A stretch of DNA of 64,000 nt, taken from assembly GCA_019636095.1 (NCBI GenBank), contig JAHBYF010000010.1, forward strand, positions 1-64,000, in the 5' to 3' direction. A program made the translations under genes and the position numbers. The stretch's first letter is position 1. The number at the start of each line of letters is the position of its first letter. Positions 44,070-52,428 of the stretch are shown here, piece after piece. Under the pieces are notes generated by a model. The model saw nothing but the letters and a program-made list of their open reading frames with translations. It was not told the origin of the DNA and searched no databases. This stretch comes from Hyphomonadaceae bacterium. GTDB taxonomy: Bacteria > Pseudomonadota > Alphaproteobacteria > Caulobacterales > Aquidulcibacteraceae.

Positions 44070-45626
44070 ATGTCGAACGGATATCTGCTGGCAGCGAACG
44101 CCGACCTGCCCGGGCTGGGCGATATCGCCAGCGGGTTTGATCTGCAAGCGGCGGGAGCGATGGCGTTTGCCTCTGATGAGGCCGCCGCTGCGGCTATGCA
44201 AAGCGCAGCCAATGTCGGTATCGTGTTGAGCCACGCCGCCACACGCGATGCGAGCTTCGTGGCTCTCCTCCATGCGCTCGCGGGCTCGCTTCGTACGGCG
44301 CAACTGATCTTGGTTGAGCCAGACGCACGTGCGGCTTTCGGCTTCTTGCCCGAGACGTGGCAGGACATGCCGCTCGAAACTGCGCGCGCGCGTGCGGTCG
44401 ATCTTCTGCGCCGGCGCGCTGAACAGCAGGATGGCGTGACACCTCACGCACGTCCATTGCCGCCAACGCAGGAAGAACCGTCAGCGCCGCCACCGCCCGA
44501 GCCAAATGACGACCTCGCGAACGAGACGCTGGCTACGGAAAATCCCGCTGATGATGGCGACGCCGCAGGCAGCGTCTCTCCCACCGAAGAGACGCAACCG
44601 GACTCATTCGGCACAGGCGGCGCCTATCAAGGCGGCGAAGACCTGTCGCGGCAACCAACGGACGACGCGGTCCCCGCGCCGCAACCACCTGTACAAGAGC
44701 CTGAACCAGCGGCGCCGCCGCCCCTTGTCGTCGCACCCGCGCCGCAACCAGCCGGCCGTTCGCATGAACCCGCCGCCAAGCGCGATCCGGTGGAATCCGC
44801 GCCAGCGGACGCAACCGCCTTTGCACCGAAGAAACTTCGCCGCGGCTCGCCTGAACTCGTGCGCGTCGTCATTCACCAACCCAAAGATTTGCAGGCGGTG
44901 ATCAAGGCGGCGCGCAAAATTGATCCACGCACCGATGCGGCGCCAAGCGGAATGAAGGTTGGCGACGTTGCGCTTGGATCGAGTGTTGGCGTTTCACTCG
45001 AAGTACGCGGCGCAACATGCGACGGCGAGATCCAGCGGCGAACCTGGCGCGGAGAGCCGCTCGATTTCAATTTTTCCGCCGAAGCTGACGAGGATGTGAA
45101 GCAGGCCGTCTTTCTCGCCCGCGTTTTCGTCGATGACGCACAGATCGGCGTACTGGCATTCACCCGACCGATTGGCGGACCAAAGAAAGACGCAGCGTCA
45201 GCCGGCGACAAGGTGCGCCTGAAACGTCACAAGCGCGTCTTCCTCTCCTATTCAAGCAAGGACCGCGAAACCGTTTCGGCCATTGCAACCGCCTACGAGG
45301 CCGCTGGCGTCCAACACTTTTTCGACCGCACCTCGCTCAAGTCGGGCGAAGAGTGGAGCCCTCGTCTGCGCCAAGAAATCGATCGTGCCGATCTCTTCCA
45401 TTTGTGCTGGTCGAAATCGGCAGCGGAGTCCGAATGGGTTGAGAAGGAAGCCGAGCATGCGCTGACGCGCCGCAAGCGCTCAAATGGCAAGAAGCCTGAC
45501 ATTACCGTCCAAATGCTCGACGGACCGCCTTGGGCAAAACACCCGCCGCATCTCGATAGCATCAACTTCGATGACTTCGTGCGCGCCGCGATCGTGGGAT
45601 ACGCCCGTGGCGACGGGGCCAGCTGA
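44070..45626 (+). CDS. TIR-domain protein with Pro-rich linker
   Basis: 518 residues. The C-terminal 130 residues (from 389) form a TIR domain: KRVFLSYSSKDRETV, FFDRTSLKSGEEWSP, and SKSAAESEWVEKEAEHAL, where Glu460 stands four after Trp456, the position of the catalytic Glu of NAD-cleaving TIRs. Before it is a beta-rich domain (about 265-380; ELVRVVIHQPKDLQAVIKAA, VFLARVFVDDAQIGVLAF). Residues about 130-260 are a Pro/Glu/Ala-rich linker, and residues 1-115 form a small alpha/beta domain of unknown type. NAD hydrolysis or signalling is possible; no defence genes are adjacent. Confidence 0.85.
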   Translation: MSNGYLLAANADLPGLGDIASGFDLQAAGAMAFASDEAAAAAMQSAANVGIVLSHAATRDASFVALLHALAGSLRTAQLILVEPDARAAFGFLPETWQDMPLETARARAVDLLRRRAEQQDGVTPHARPLPPTQEEPSAPPPPEPNDDLANETLATENPADDGDAAGSVSPTEETQPDSFGTGGAYQGGEDLSRQPTDDAVPAPQPPVQEPEPAAPPPLVVAPAPQPAGRSHEPAAKRDPVESAPADATAFAPKKLRRGSPELVRVVIHQPKDLQAVIKAARKIDPRTDAAPSGMKVGDVALGSSVGVSLEVRGATCDGEIQRRTWRGEPLDFNFSAEADEDVKQAVFLARVFVDDAQIGVLAFTRPIGGPKKDAASAGDKVRLKRHKRVFLSYSSKDRETVSAIATAYEAAGVQHFFDRTSLKSGEEWSPRLRQEIDRADLFHLCWSKSAAESEWVEKEAEHALTRRKRSNGKKPDITVQMLDGPPWAKHPPHLDSINFDDFVRAAIVGYARGDGAS

Positions 45627-45687
45627 CGCACGAACGCTCTTCCGGCGCCGCCCGCGGAATGCTACGGGCTCCCGCCTCAAGAGTTAC

Positions 45688-45763
45688 GGGCGCGTAGCTC
45701 AATGGTTAGAGCCGGCCGCTCATAACGGTCTGGTTGCAGGTTCGAGTCCTGCCGCGCCCACCA
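45688..45763 (+). tRNA. tRNA with CAU anticodon (elongator Met or Ile2)
   Basis: 76 bases fold as a full cloverleaf: acceptor GGGCGCG/CGCGCCC, D arm GCTC/GAGC, anticodon loop CTCATAA on stem GGCCG/CGGTC (one G-T pair), T arm GCAGG-TTCGAGT-CCTGC, and encoded ACCA. The CAU anticodon reads Met, or Ile AUA if C34 is modified to lysidine. The absence of the initiator's three G-C pairs in the anticodon stem rules out fMet; between elongator Met and Ile2 I cannot decide. Confidence 0.93.
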
Positions 45764-45784
45764 TCTTCCCCGCTACGCCTCGCG

Positions 45785-47644
45785 CTAGTGCGCCGTGGCG
45801 TGCAGCGGCCAGATCCACAGCAGCATCGGCGTCGCCACCGCCAGCACCACGATTTCAAGCGGCAGCCCCATGCGCCAATAGTCCGAAAACCTGAAACCAC
45901 CCGGGCCCATGATGAGCGTATTGTTCTTGTGTCCTATCGGCGTCAGAAACGCGCATGACGCCGCGATCGCGACTCCCATCAGGAAAGTGTCAGGATTGGC
46001 GCCAAGGCGCTCGGCCAAGTCGATCGCGACCGGCCCGGTGATCACCATCGTCGCGACGTTGTTGAGGACGTCCGACAACATCATTGTCGCGACCATGATC
46101 GCTACCAGCGCGATCGCCGGGGCGCCGCCCTCTGTCAGCCGCGCGATGCCGCCAGCGATCAGCTCGGTGCCGCCAACAGAATCGAACGCCTCGCCAATCG
46201 GCAGCAGACAAGCGAGCATAACGACCACCGGCCATTCGATGCTGGTGTAAAAGTCGCGGGCGGGAACAATCCCCAGAGCCGCATAGGCCGCGACCGCAAG
46301 CGCAATGGCTATTGTAAACGAAAGCCAACCTAGAGTGGCGACGATGATCGCGGCGGCAAACAATCCCGCGACAATGGCCGCAGTCTGCGGCTTGAACGGC
46401 GCAACGCTTGCGCGATCGACAGCGATCAAACCGAACTGATCGAGCAACGCCTCGTCGCCGACGCCGCGCCCCGTCAGCAGCAACACGTCGCCCGTGTGAA
46501 TGGTGCGGCGGCGCACTTCTTTGCGCGCCACCTCGCCCGCGCGCGCCATGCCAAGCAGAGCCAAGCCATACCTGCGGCGCAGATCGAACGAGGCGGCCGA
46601 GCGCCCCCCAAGCACTGAGTCGGCGCGAACCACGGCCTCGACCACCTCCGGCGGTTTGTACGTATCCTTCTTTCCCGTCTCAGCTTTTGAGTCGCCAGCA
46701 TTCGGTCCAGCATCCGTTGCCGTCTGCGTCTGCCCATCGGCTTCATCCGCCTCTTCCTTGGAGGGCGCTTCGTGCAAGCCGGTTGAGCGAATGAACGACG
46801 CGATTGCTTCGGCCGAGCCATTGACGATGAGGAGGTCGTTTACCGCGACAACAACACCTGTGGCGGATCGCCCGCGCCGGCGCCCATTTCGAACAACGCC
46901 GGTCAGCACAACGTCGGCGCTCTCAGCGCGTTCGTCGAGATCGGCCAGCGTCTTGCCGGCGATGTCAGCGGCCTCTGTCACCAGCAACTCCGCCTCGAAG
47001 GACGCCGCCGAAATCAATTCGGCTGCACGGTCACTGCGCGCAGGAACGAGTCGCCACCCAAACAGCGCGACGAAGGCAACGCCCGCCAGAGCCACGCATG
47101 CTCCGACTGGAGTGAAGTCGAACATGCCATAGGGCGCACCAAGATGTTCTTCGCGAATGCTCGAAGCGATGATGTTGGGCGGCGTGCCGATAAGCGTCAC
47201 CATGCCGCCGAGGATGGTTGCGAAAGCGAGCGGCATCAGCGTGACGCCCGGTGGGCGGCCAGCCTTACGCGCGGCCTGAACGTCAACTGGCATCAAGAGA
47301 GCGAGCGCGGCGACGTTGTTGATCACTGCGGAAAGCGCGGCCGCTACAGTGCCAGTAACTGCGACATGCGCCGCAACAGGTCTGCTTTCGCGTGCAACGG
47401 AACGCATCACCCAGGCGAGCACGCCGGAATTTTCGAACGCGCGTGATGCCACGAGCACCAGCGCAACGATCACCACCGCCGGATTGGCGAAGCCCGAAAA
47501 TGCCTCCTGTTGGGGAACAAGGCCCAACACGACAGCTGTGAGAAGTCCGCCGGCGGCAACCAAGTCATGCCGAAAGCGACCCCAAACAAGCATGCCCAGG
47601 ATAGCTGCGAACAACGCCGCGAGAAGGCCTTGGTCTTGCGTCAT
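45785..47644 (-). CDS. SLC13-family permease with two TrkA-C domains
   Basis: 619 residues. Two transporter halves flank a soluble centre: the SLC13/DASS signatures AALSAVINNVAALALLMPV and TLIGTPPNIIASSI are in the first half and DVLNNVATMVITGP in the second. In the middle (about 205-430) are two RCK_C/TrkA-C-like domains (VVAVNDLLIVNGSAEAIASF; IHTGDVLLLTGRG) separated by an Asp/Glu/Lys-rich loop. Family members move Na+ with sulfate, dicarboxylates or other anions. Convergent with the tRNA. Confidence 0.9.
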   Translation of the reverse strand: MTQDQGLLAALFAAILGMLVWGRFRHDLVAAGGLLTAVVLGLVPQQEAFSGFANPAVVIVALVLVASRAFENSGVLAWVMRSVARESRPVAAHVAVTGTVAAALSAVINNVAALALLMPVDVQAARKAGRPPGVTLMPLAFATILGGMVTLIGTPPNIIASSIREEHLGAPYGMFDFTPVGACVALAGVAFVALFGWRLVPARSDRAAELISAASFEAELLVTEAADIAGKTLADLDERAESADVVLTGVVRNGRRRGRSATGVVVAVNDLLIVNGSAEAIASFIRSTGLHEAPSKEEADEADGQTQTATDAGPNAGDSKAETGKKDTYKPPEVVEAVVRADSVLGGRSAASFDLRRRYGLALLGMARAGEVARKEVRRRTIHTGDVLLLTGRGVGDEALLDQFGLIAVDRASVAPFKPQTAAIVAGLFAAAIIVATLGWLSFTIAIALAVAAYAALGIVPARDFYTSIEWPVVVMLACLLPIGEAFDSVGGTELIAGGIARLTEGGAPAIALVAIMVATMMLSDVLNNVATMVITGPVAIDLAERLGANPDTFLMGVAIAASCAFLTPIGHKNNTLIMGPGGFRFSDYWRMGLPLEIVVLAVATPMLLWIWPLHATAH

Positions 47645-47819
47645 CGGCCACTCCCGTCCCGCGTCTGCGCCAGCCCTCGGTAAACGAAAGCTTGCGCCTC
47701 AACAACACGCTCAAATATCCCCATCAGTGCATCAAAGGTTAATGCAGGTACACGAAGCGGCAATCGCGATGCGCGAGTTCGCAAGGGCTCGTTACGAGGT
47801 TCTGGTAGACTGCTGCTCG

Positions 47820-49454
47820 ATGTCTGCAGAGACCCCAACCCCGGCGCCAGAATCGGCGTCATCGCCCGCCCCCACGATCGGGCAACGGATCGACGTGTGG
47901 ATCCGCTATTTGCGGCGTCTGCTCCTGCGCCGCCTGCCAGCCGACGAAGCCGCGGAAGTACGCGAGCATGTCGACGAGGACGGTCAGCTGACTGAACGTT
48001 ACGCGCTCATGTGCGGCCTTTCCGCTGGCATCGCCACGCTGGGCCTGTTGCAATCCTCGAGCGCGGTCGTCATTGGGGCCATGTTGGTCTCGCCGCTGAT
48101 GGGCCCGATCGCAAAACTTGGTTTTGCCTTTGCCTCAGTGGATGTGCGCCGCGCGCAAGAGGCGGCGCGCGTTGTTTTGATCGGATCACTAGCTGGTGTT
48201 GCGATCGGCGCGATGCTCACCTGGCTGAGCCCCATCCGCAACGCAACGCCAGAAATCATCGCGCGCACTGCGCCAACCTTGTTAGACCTCGCTGTCGCCG
48301 TGCTTTCCGGCATTGCCGGCGGATACGCGACGGTGCATCGGCGCGGTGAAACCGCGATCGGCGTCGCTATCGCCACCGCCCTGATGCCGCCATTAGCGAC
48401 TTTGGGCTACAGTCTGGCGGTGGCGCGCTTCGATTTTGCGCTCGGCGCCGGCTTGCTCTTCCTGACCAACCTCGCCGCCATCGCTTTTTCCTTCGCGCTT
48501 GTGGCGCGGCTTCGCGGCGTCGTCCACCCGATCGCCAACATCGAATTCCGTCGCAGGTACGTGATCCTCGGCGCTGTCGCGTTCCTCTCACTAGCGACGC
48601 CTTTAGCGCTCACCCTGCGCCGCGTCACGCAGGAAACAATCGCCGGCCAGATGGCGCGGCGCGAAGTGGCGCAGCTGCTGAGCATCGACCCGAACCAAAT
48701 CGCTCAACTCAACGTCGCTTGGCCCAATCTCGAACCGCTCCGCGTGTCGGCGACGGCGATCACGCCGGCTTATGTTGACAACGCCGAGTCGGAATTGCGT
48801 AGCCATCTCATAGAGCGCTTCCACGCACGCGTTGAAGTAAGTTTGCAGCAGATCGTCGCTTCGAGCCCGCAAGCTCAATCTCGCGCCATCGTCGACGCCG
48901 CCCTTAGCGCGCAAGGCATCGACGCGCGCACCGTGGAGGCGCCGCTGCAAAGCGTGCGCACCGCGACACGTGCGCAGGTGTCACAAGCCTGGGCTGATCG
49001 GAGCGCGCGTGAGATCACGCTGCTTGCAACGCCGGGGTCCGCCTGGACATTGCGGGACTATCAACGCGAAGAAGAACGTCTAAGCGCGATGAATTTCGGC
49101 TGGACGATCAAAATTGTGCCGCCCTACCAAGAGCGCATTCCGATCTTGTTTGGTGACGACGTAGTGTCGCTCAGCGTTGCCCAAGCAGCCAACATCGATG
49201 TCGCGGCGTGGGCGCTGCAGCGCTGGGGCGTCTCCAATGTCGTGGTCGAAGGGTATTCGGGCCGCGCCACTGGCGCCTCGCGCAACTCGCGTGTGCTCGC
49301 GACTGCACGCGCCCAAGCCGTTGAAGCAGCGTTGGCGCCCCATGGCATCACCGCTCGCACCAGAGTCGGCACAATTCAGACTGCGCGTGTGCTGGCCGAA
49401 GATGGCGCAAGCCGCGTACGTTCCGCCGATATTCTGGCGTTCTCGCGCCCATGA
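47820..49454 (+). CDS. DUF389 membrane protein with OmpA-like C-terminal domain
   Basis: 544 residues. The DUF389 membrane domain (about 60-265) has the motifs SSAVVIGAMLVSPLMGPIAK and AIGVAIATALMPPLATLGYS. After it comes a long periplasmic region and, at the end (about 435-540), an OmpA-like segment: VVSLSVAQAANIDVAAWALQ, VVVEGYSGRATG, SRVLATARAQAVEAALAPHG. OmpA-like domains bind peptidoglycan, so this could tie the membrane protein to the wall. ATG 47820 is chosen because upstream sequence is not conserved-looking; ATG 47742 is possible. Coupled to the channel gene by ATGA. Confidence 0.85.
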   Translation: MSAETPTPAPESASSPAPTIGQRIDVWIRYLRRLLLRRLPADEAAEVREHVDEDGQLTERYALMCGLSAGIATLGLLQSSSAVVIGAMLVSPLMGPIAKLGFAFASVDVRRAQEAARVVLIGSLAGVAIGAMLTWLSPIRNATPEIIARTAPTLLDLAVAVLSGIAGGYATVHRRGETAIGVAIATALMPPLATLGYSLAVARFDFALGAGLLFLTNLAAIAFSFALVARLRGVVHPIANIEFRRRYVILGAVAFLSLATPLALTLRRVTQETIAGQMARREVAQLLSIDPNQIAQLNVAWPNLEPLRVSATAITPAYVDNAESELRSHLIERFHARVEVSLQQIVASSPQAQSRAIVDAALSAQGIDARTVEAPLQSVRTATRAQVSQAWADRSAREITLLATPGSAWTLRDYQREEERLSAMNFGWTIKIVPPYQERIPILFGDDVVSLSVAQAANIDVAAWALQRWGVSNVVVEGYSGRATGASRNSRVLATARAQAVEAALAPHGITARTRVGTIQTARVLAEDGASRVRSADILAFSRP

Positions 49455-50227
49455 AGTCTTTCGCACGCATTCGCGCTCGACTGCACGAGCTTTATCATGG
49501 GCGAACACCGGCGGCAGTGCGCTTCCAATCCGCGTGGCTTATCTTCGACGTCTTGCTGATTGGCTTTTTCGTCGTTGCGCCATTCTTGGAGCACGCAGGC
49601 GCCTATCTGGCGTTTGACTTCGCCATCGCCTTCGTGCTCGCGATCGACCTCGCGGCGCGGGCTTGGTCGTTTGGCGACTTCGGCGCGTGGTTGAAACGGC
49701 CAATCGTCTGGGCCGATTTGCTCGTCCTCATTTCACTGATCGTGCCCGGCTACGCAGCCAACCTCGGCTTCCTCCGCATCATACGCGCCTACTCGCTCAT
49801 TCACGGCAAGGCGTTGTGGCGCGTGATTGGCGGCGGCCGATGGATAAACACCGACATCTCCGAAACGATCAAGGCGTTCGCCAATCTTGTGATGTTCGTC
49901 TTCATGATGGCCGCTTTGGTTCACACCGCCTTTGCCGCGCGTGTGCCGCAGCTCGCCTCATTCATGGATTCACTCTACTTCACGGTGACCGCCCTCACGA
50001 CCACCGGCTTTGGCGACGTCGTGCTGCCCGGTTTCTGGGGACGCGGCTTATCGATCCTCATCATGATCGGCGGCGTCTCTCTCTTCTTCCGGCTCGTCCA
50101 AGTGCTGATGCGTCCTCACAAGGTGCAATATCCTTGCCCCACCTGTGGCTTGCAGCGGCATGAAGAGGACGCGGTGCACTGCAAAGCCTGCGGCACGCTT
50201 CTGCGCATCGAACACGAGAACGATTGA
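49451..50227 (+). CDS. Voltage-gated-type K+ channel with C-terminal zinc ribbon
   Basis: 258 residues. Six-helix channel layout: S1-S4-like part with a basic segment (RIIRAYSLIHGKALWR), then a pore loop with filter TTTGFGD (183-189), a variant of TVGYGD, and a last helix (GLSILIMIGGVSLFFRLVQV). The cytoplasmic tail has four Cys (229, 232, 244, 247) in CPTCGLQRHEEDAVHCKACG, a zinc ribbon. Overlaps the DUF389 gene by four bases. K+ selectivity is inferred from the filter and remains open because Phe replaces Tyr. Confidence 0.88.
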   Translation: MKSFARIRARLHELYHGRTPAAVRFQSAWLIFDVLLIGFFVVAPFLEHAGAYLAFDFAIAFVLAIDLAARAWSFGDFGAWLKRPIVWADLLVLISLIVPGYAANLGFLRIIRAYSLIHGKALWRVIGGGRWINTDISETIKAFANLVMFVFMMAALVHTAFAARVPQLASFMDSLYFTVTALTTTGFGDVVLPGFWGRGLSILIMIGGVSLFFRLVQVLMRPHKVQYPCPTCGLQRHEEDAVHCKACGTLLRIEHEND

Positions 50228-50236
50228 TGCCGTCGG

Positions 50237-50848
50237 TCAGTTAGAAAAACTCGCATTGCCATAATCGGGGCAATGTCGGACCGGCTCCGGCGGCGCGTCC
50301 GGCGAGCGGCTATCGGCCAACCAACACTGGTCGAAGATCGAGCAATAGCAATATTCGATAGCGTTACCGGAATCGGCGACGGCAGCGCGCAACGCACGCA
50401 CCGTGCTCTCATCGCGCGTGGCGAAGATGGGGATCGTTTCGCCCGGACTAAGCACGCGCTGGTTGGCTGCGTTCTGACTGAAGCTGGCGCCTGGCGCACC
50501 GACTTGCGCGATGAGGCCAGCCCAGGTCGTGACAGGCGCACCGCCAGCGGTCACCCTCATATCGTCAATACGCGCGGGCCCCACGCCTGCATTGGTAAGC
50601 GATAGCTCAAATAGCGCGTCATCGACCGCGACATAGTCTCGAACGCCCAACTGGACATAGGGCCAAACACCAGCAGCAGTTTGGCGCCGCACCGCCTCCG
50701 ATTCAGAAAGCGCGGCATAGAGCGCGACGACACCGATAAAGACGCCAACCACAGATAGGACCGTCTGCCAAATCGAGATACGCAAGAACAACCGTTCGGA
50801 GCGTGATAGCTCAGGCGACGTCGGCTCCGCGTCGGGCGCATCGGCCAT
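50237..50848 (-). CDS. Hypothetical membrane-anchored protein
   Basis: 203 residues: one N-terminal helix (IWQTVLSVVGVFIGVVALYA) and a beta-rich domain with the pattern LTNAGVGPARIDDMRV found in many bacterial single-pass proteins of unknown role. Four Cys cluster near the end (IEYCYCSIFDQCW ... HCPDYG). The start overlaps the stop of the symporter gene (TGATG), placing it last in the glucosylglycerol operon. Function unknown. Confidence 0.75.
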   Translation of the reverse strand: MADAPDAEPTSPELSRSERLFLRISIWQTVLSVVGVFIGVVALYAALSESEAVRRQTAAGVWPYVQLGVRDYVAVDDALFELSLTNAGVGPARIDDMRVTAGGAPVTTWAGLIAQVGAPGASFSQNAANQRVLSPGETIPIFATRDESTVRALRAAVADSGNAIEYCYCSIFDQCWLADSRSPDAPPEPVRHCPDYGNASFSN

Positions 50849-52416
50849 CAGCGGAGTATCCACACGATGGCGACCACCAGCAGCGCAATCACGCCCGCTT
50901 GGAGACGATAATCAGCAAGCCCGCGCCGCGCCGCGCCCGCGCCGTCAAAGATCAAACCTTCGTATCGCGCTGCCGCAGGCGGTGAAGTTATCAACGTAAC
51001 CGCGGCGGCGATGAGGAGGCACAGTCCCGTGGTCAGGCCAGCCACAATTGTGAAGTGCGGCAGGCCATCAGCCATTCCATGCGCCCCGGTCCAGATCTTC
51101 CAGCCGAGCACGCCGACGCCGATGCTATGGCCAACCACCAGCGTCGTGATTGCCGCAGCACCCGTCATCCGCCGCCAGAAGAGACCGAGCAGGAACACCG
51201 CGGCGATCGGCGGCACAGCGTAGGAAAACACTTGCTGGATGTAGTTGAACAGGCCGGGGAAGTTACGGATCGCCAACGGCCAAAGCGCCGCGATGACGAT
51301 AAAGACAAACGTCGTCACGCGCCCTGCAAGCACGATCTGACGCGGCGACCATCCGCGGTCCTGGGCTTTGACGAAATCGTACATCACGAGCGTAGAGGCC
51401 GCGTTGAGCGTCGAGTCGATGGTCGACATGATCGCCGCAATGAGACCAGCAATGACCAGCCCGGTCAGGCCGGCGGGCAGGAACTCAACGATCATTGCCG
51501 GGAAGACTTGGTCGCCGGTCTCGAGGTTGGGCAAAAGCGAAAACGCCAACGCGCCTGGAATGGCCATGAGGAAGAGTGGCGACAACTTGAGCGCCGCCGC
51601 CAACATCGCGCCCCAGCGCGCCTGATCCAACGAGCGTGCGCCAAGCACGCGTTGCATGATGTATTGGTTGGCGCCCCAATAATAGAAACCGAGCACAGGC
51701 AATCCAAGGATGACGCCAAGCCAGGGCAAGTTTGGATCGTCGAGCGGGCGCACAAGCGACAGGTGCTCTGCCGGGATTGAAGCACTCGCCGCCGCCCATG
51801 AAAAATCGAACTGTGCGAAGATCTCGTAGGTGATGACACCGGCGCCGAGCAACAGAACGATCGCCTGCAGCACGTCTGTGTACACAACGGCGCGTAAACC
51901 GCCGGCCGCAGTATAGACGCCGGCAAACGCCGCAAGCCCGATGCATGCGGGCAAGAATGGCGTGCCCGGCACCAGAACCTGCAATACGAGAACGCCCGCA
52001 TAGACGCTTCCAGCGGTGTCTACGAAGATCGAGAGAAAGATCGTAAGCGCGGACACGTATTTGCACGCGATTGGTCCGAAGCGCTTTTCCAAGTACTCAG
52101 GAATTGTGGTGATGCGCGCGCGAAGAAGCACCGGGATGGTGAAGATCGCCATGAAGATGAGGATGATGGCGGCCATCAGCTCATAATGCGCAACGGCGAT
52201 GCCGCTCTCATAGGCCGCGCCGGCGACGCCTATGAGCGTCGTCGAAGAGATGTTGGAAGCAAAAAGCGAAAGACCAACCGCCGCGAAGCCAAGGCTTCGC
52301 CCAGCTAGGAACAGCTCTTCGCCCGACTGATCGGCTTTTCGCGACACCGCAAAGCCGATCACGAGCACCAGCACCAAATAGGCGCCAATGACGCCGATAT
52401 CGACAATGTTCAGCAC
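50848..52416 (-). CDS. Sodium:solute symporter (SSS/SGLT family)
   Basis: 522 residues, about 13-14 membrane helices, starting at GTG. SGLT-like signatures: LFASNISSTTLIGVAGAAYE, TIPEYLEKRFGPIACKYVSA, and AGLIAAIMSTIDSTLNAAST with the Ser/Asp of the second Na+ site. Family members import sugars, polyols or other solutes with Na+. It starts 12 bases after ggpS, so uptake of glucosylglycerol, glycerol-type compounds or sugar is a reasonable guess, not shown by sequence. Confidence 0.92.
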   Translation of the reverse strand: MLNIVDIGVIGAYLVLVLVIGFAVSRKADQSGEELFLAGRSLGFAAVGLSLFASNISSTTLIGVAGAAYESGIAVAHYELMAAIILIFMAIFTIPVLLRARITTIPEYLEKRFGPIACKYVSALTIFLSIFVDTAGSVYAGVLVLQVLVPGTPFLPACIGLAAFAGVYTAAGGLRAVVYTDVLQAIVLLLGAGVITYEIFAQFDFSWAAASASIPAEHLSLVRPLDDPNLPWLGVILGLPVLGFYYWGANQYIMQRVLGARSLDQARWGAMLAAALKLSPLFLMAIPGALAFSLLPNLETGDQVFPAMIVEFLPAGLTGLVIAGLIAAIMSTIDSTLNAASTLVMYDFVKAQDRGWSPRQIVLAGRVTTFVFIVIAALWPLAIRNFPGLFNYIQQVFSYAVPPIAAVFLLGLFWRRMTGAAAITTLVVGHSIGVGVLGWKIWTGAHGMADGLPHFTIVAGLTTGLCLLIAAAVTLITSPPAAARYEGLIFDGAGAARRGLADYRLQAGVIALLVVAIVWILR

Positions 52417-52428
52417 CCGCCTGCCCCC

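Noticed and set aside
45640..45770. tRNA as an integration site for a mobile island carrying the TIR gene.
   Set aside because: The TIR gene lies on the 5' side of the tRNA, no integrase or repeated tRNA end is present, and its GC-rich codon use is like its neighbours.
47316..47819. Upstream extension of the DUF389 protein, overlapping the SLC13 gene.
   Set aside because: It is antisense to the SLC13 coding region and has no membrane or domain pattern.
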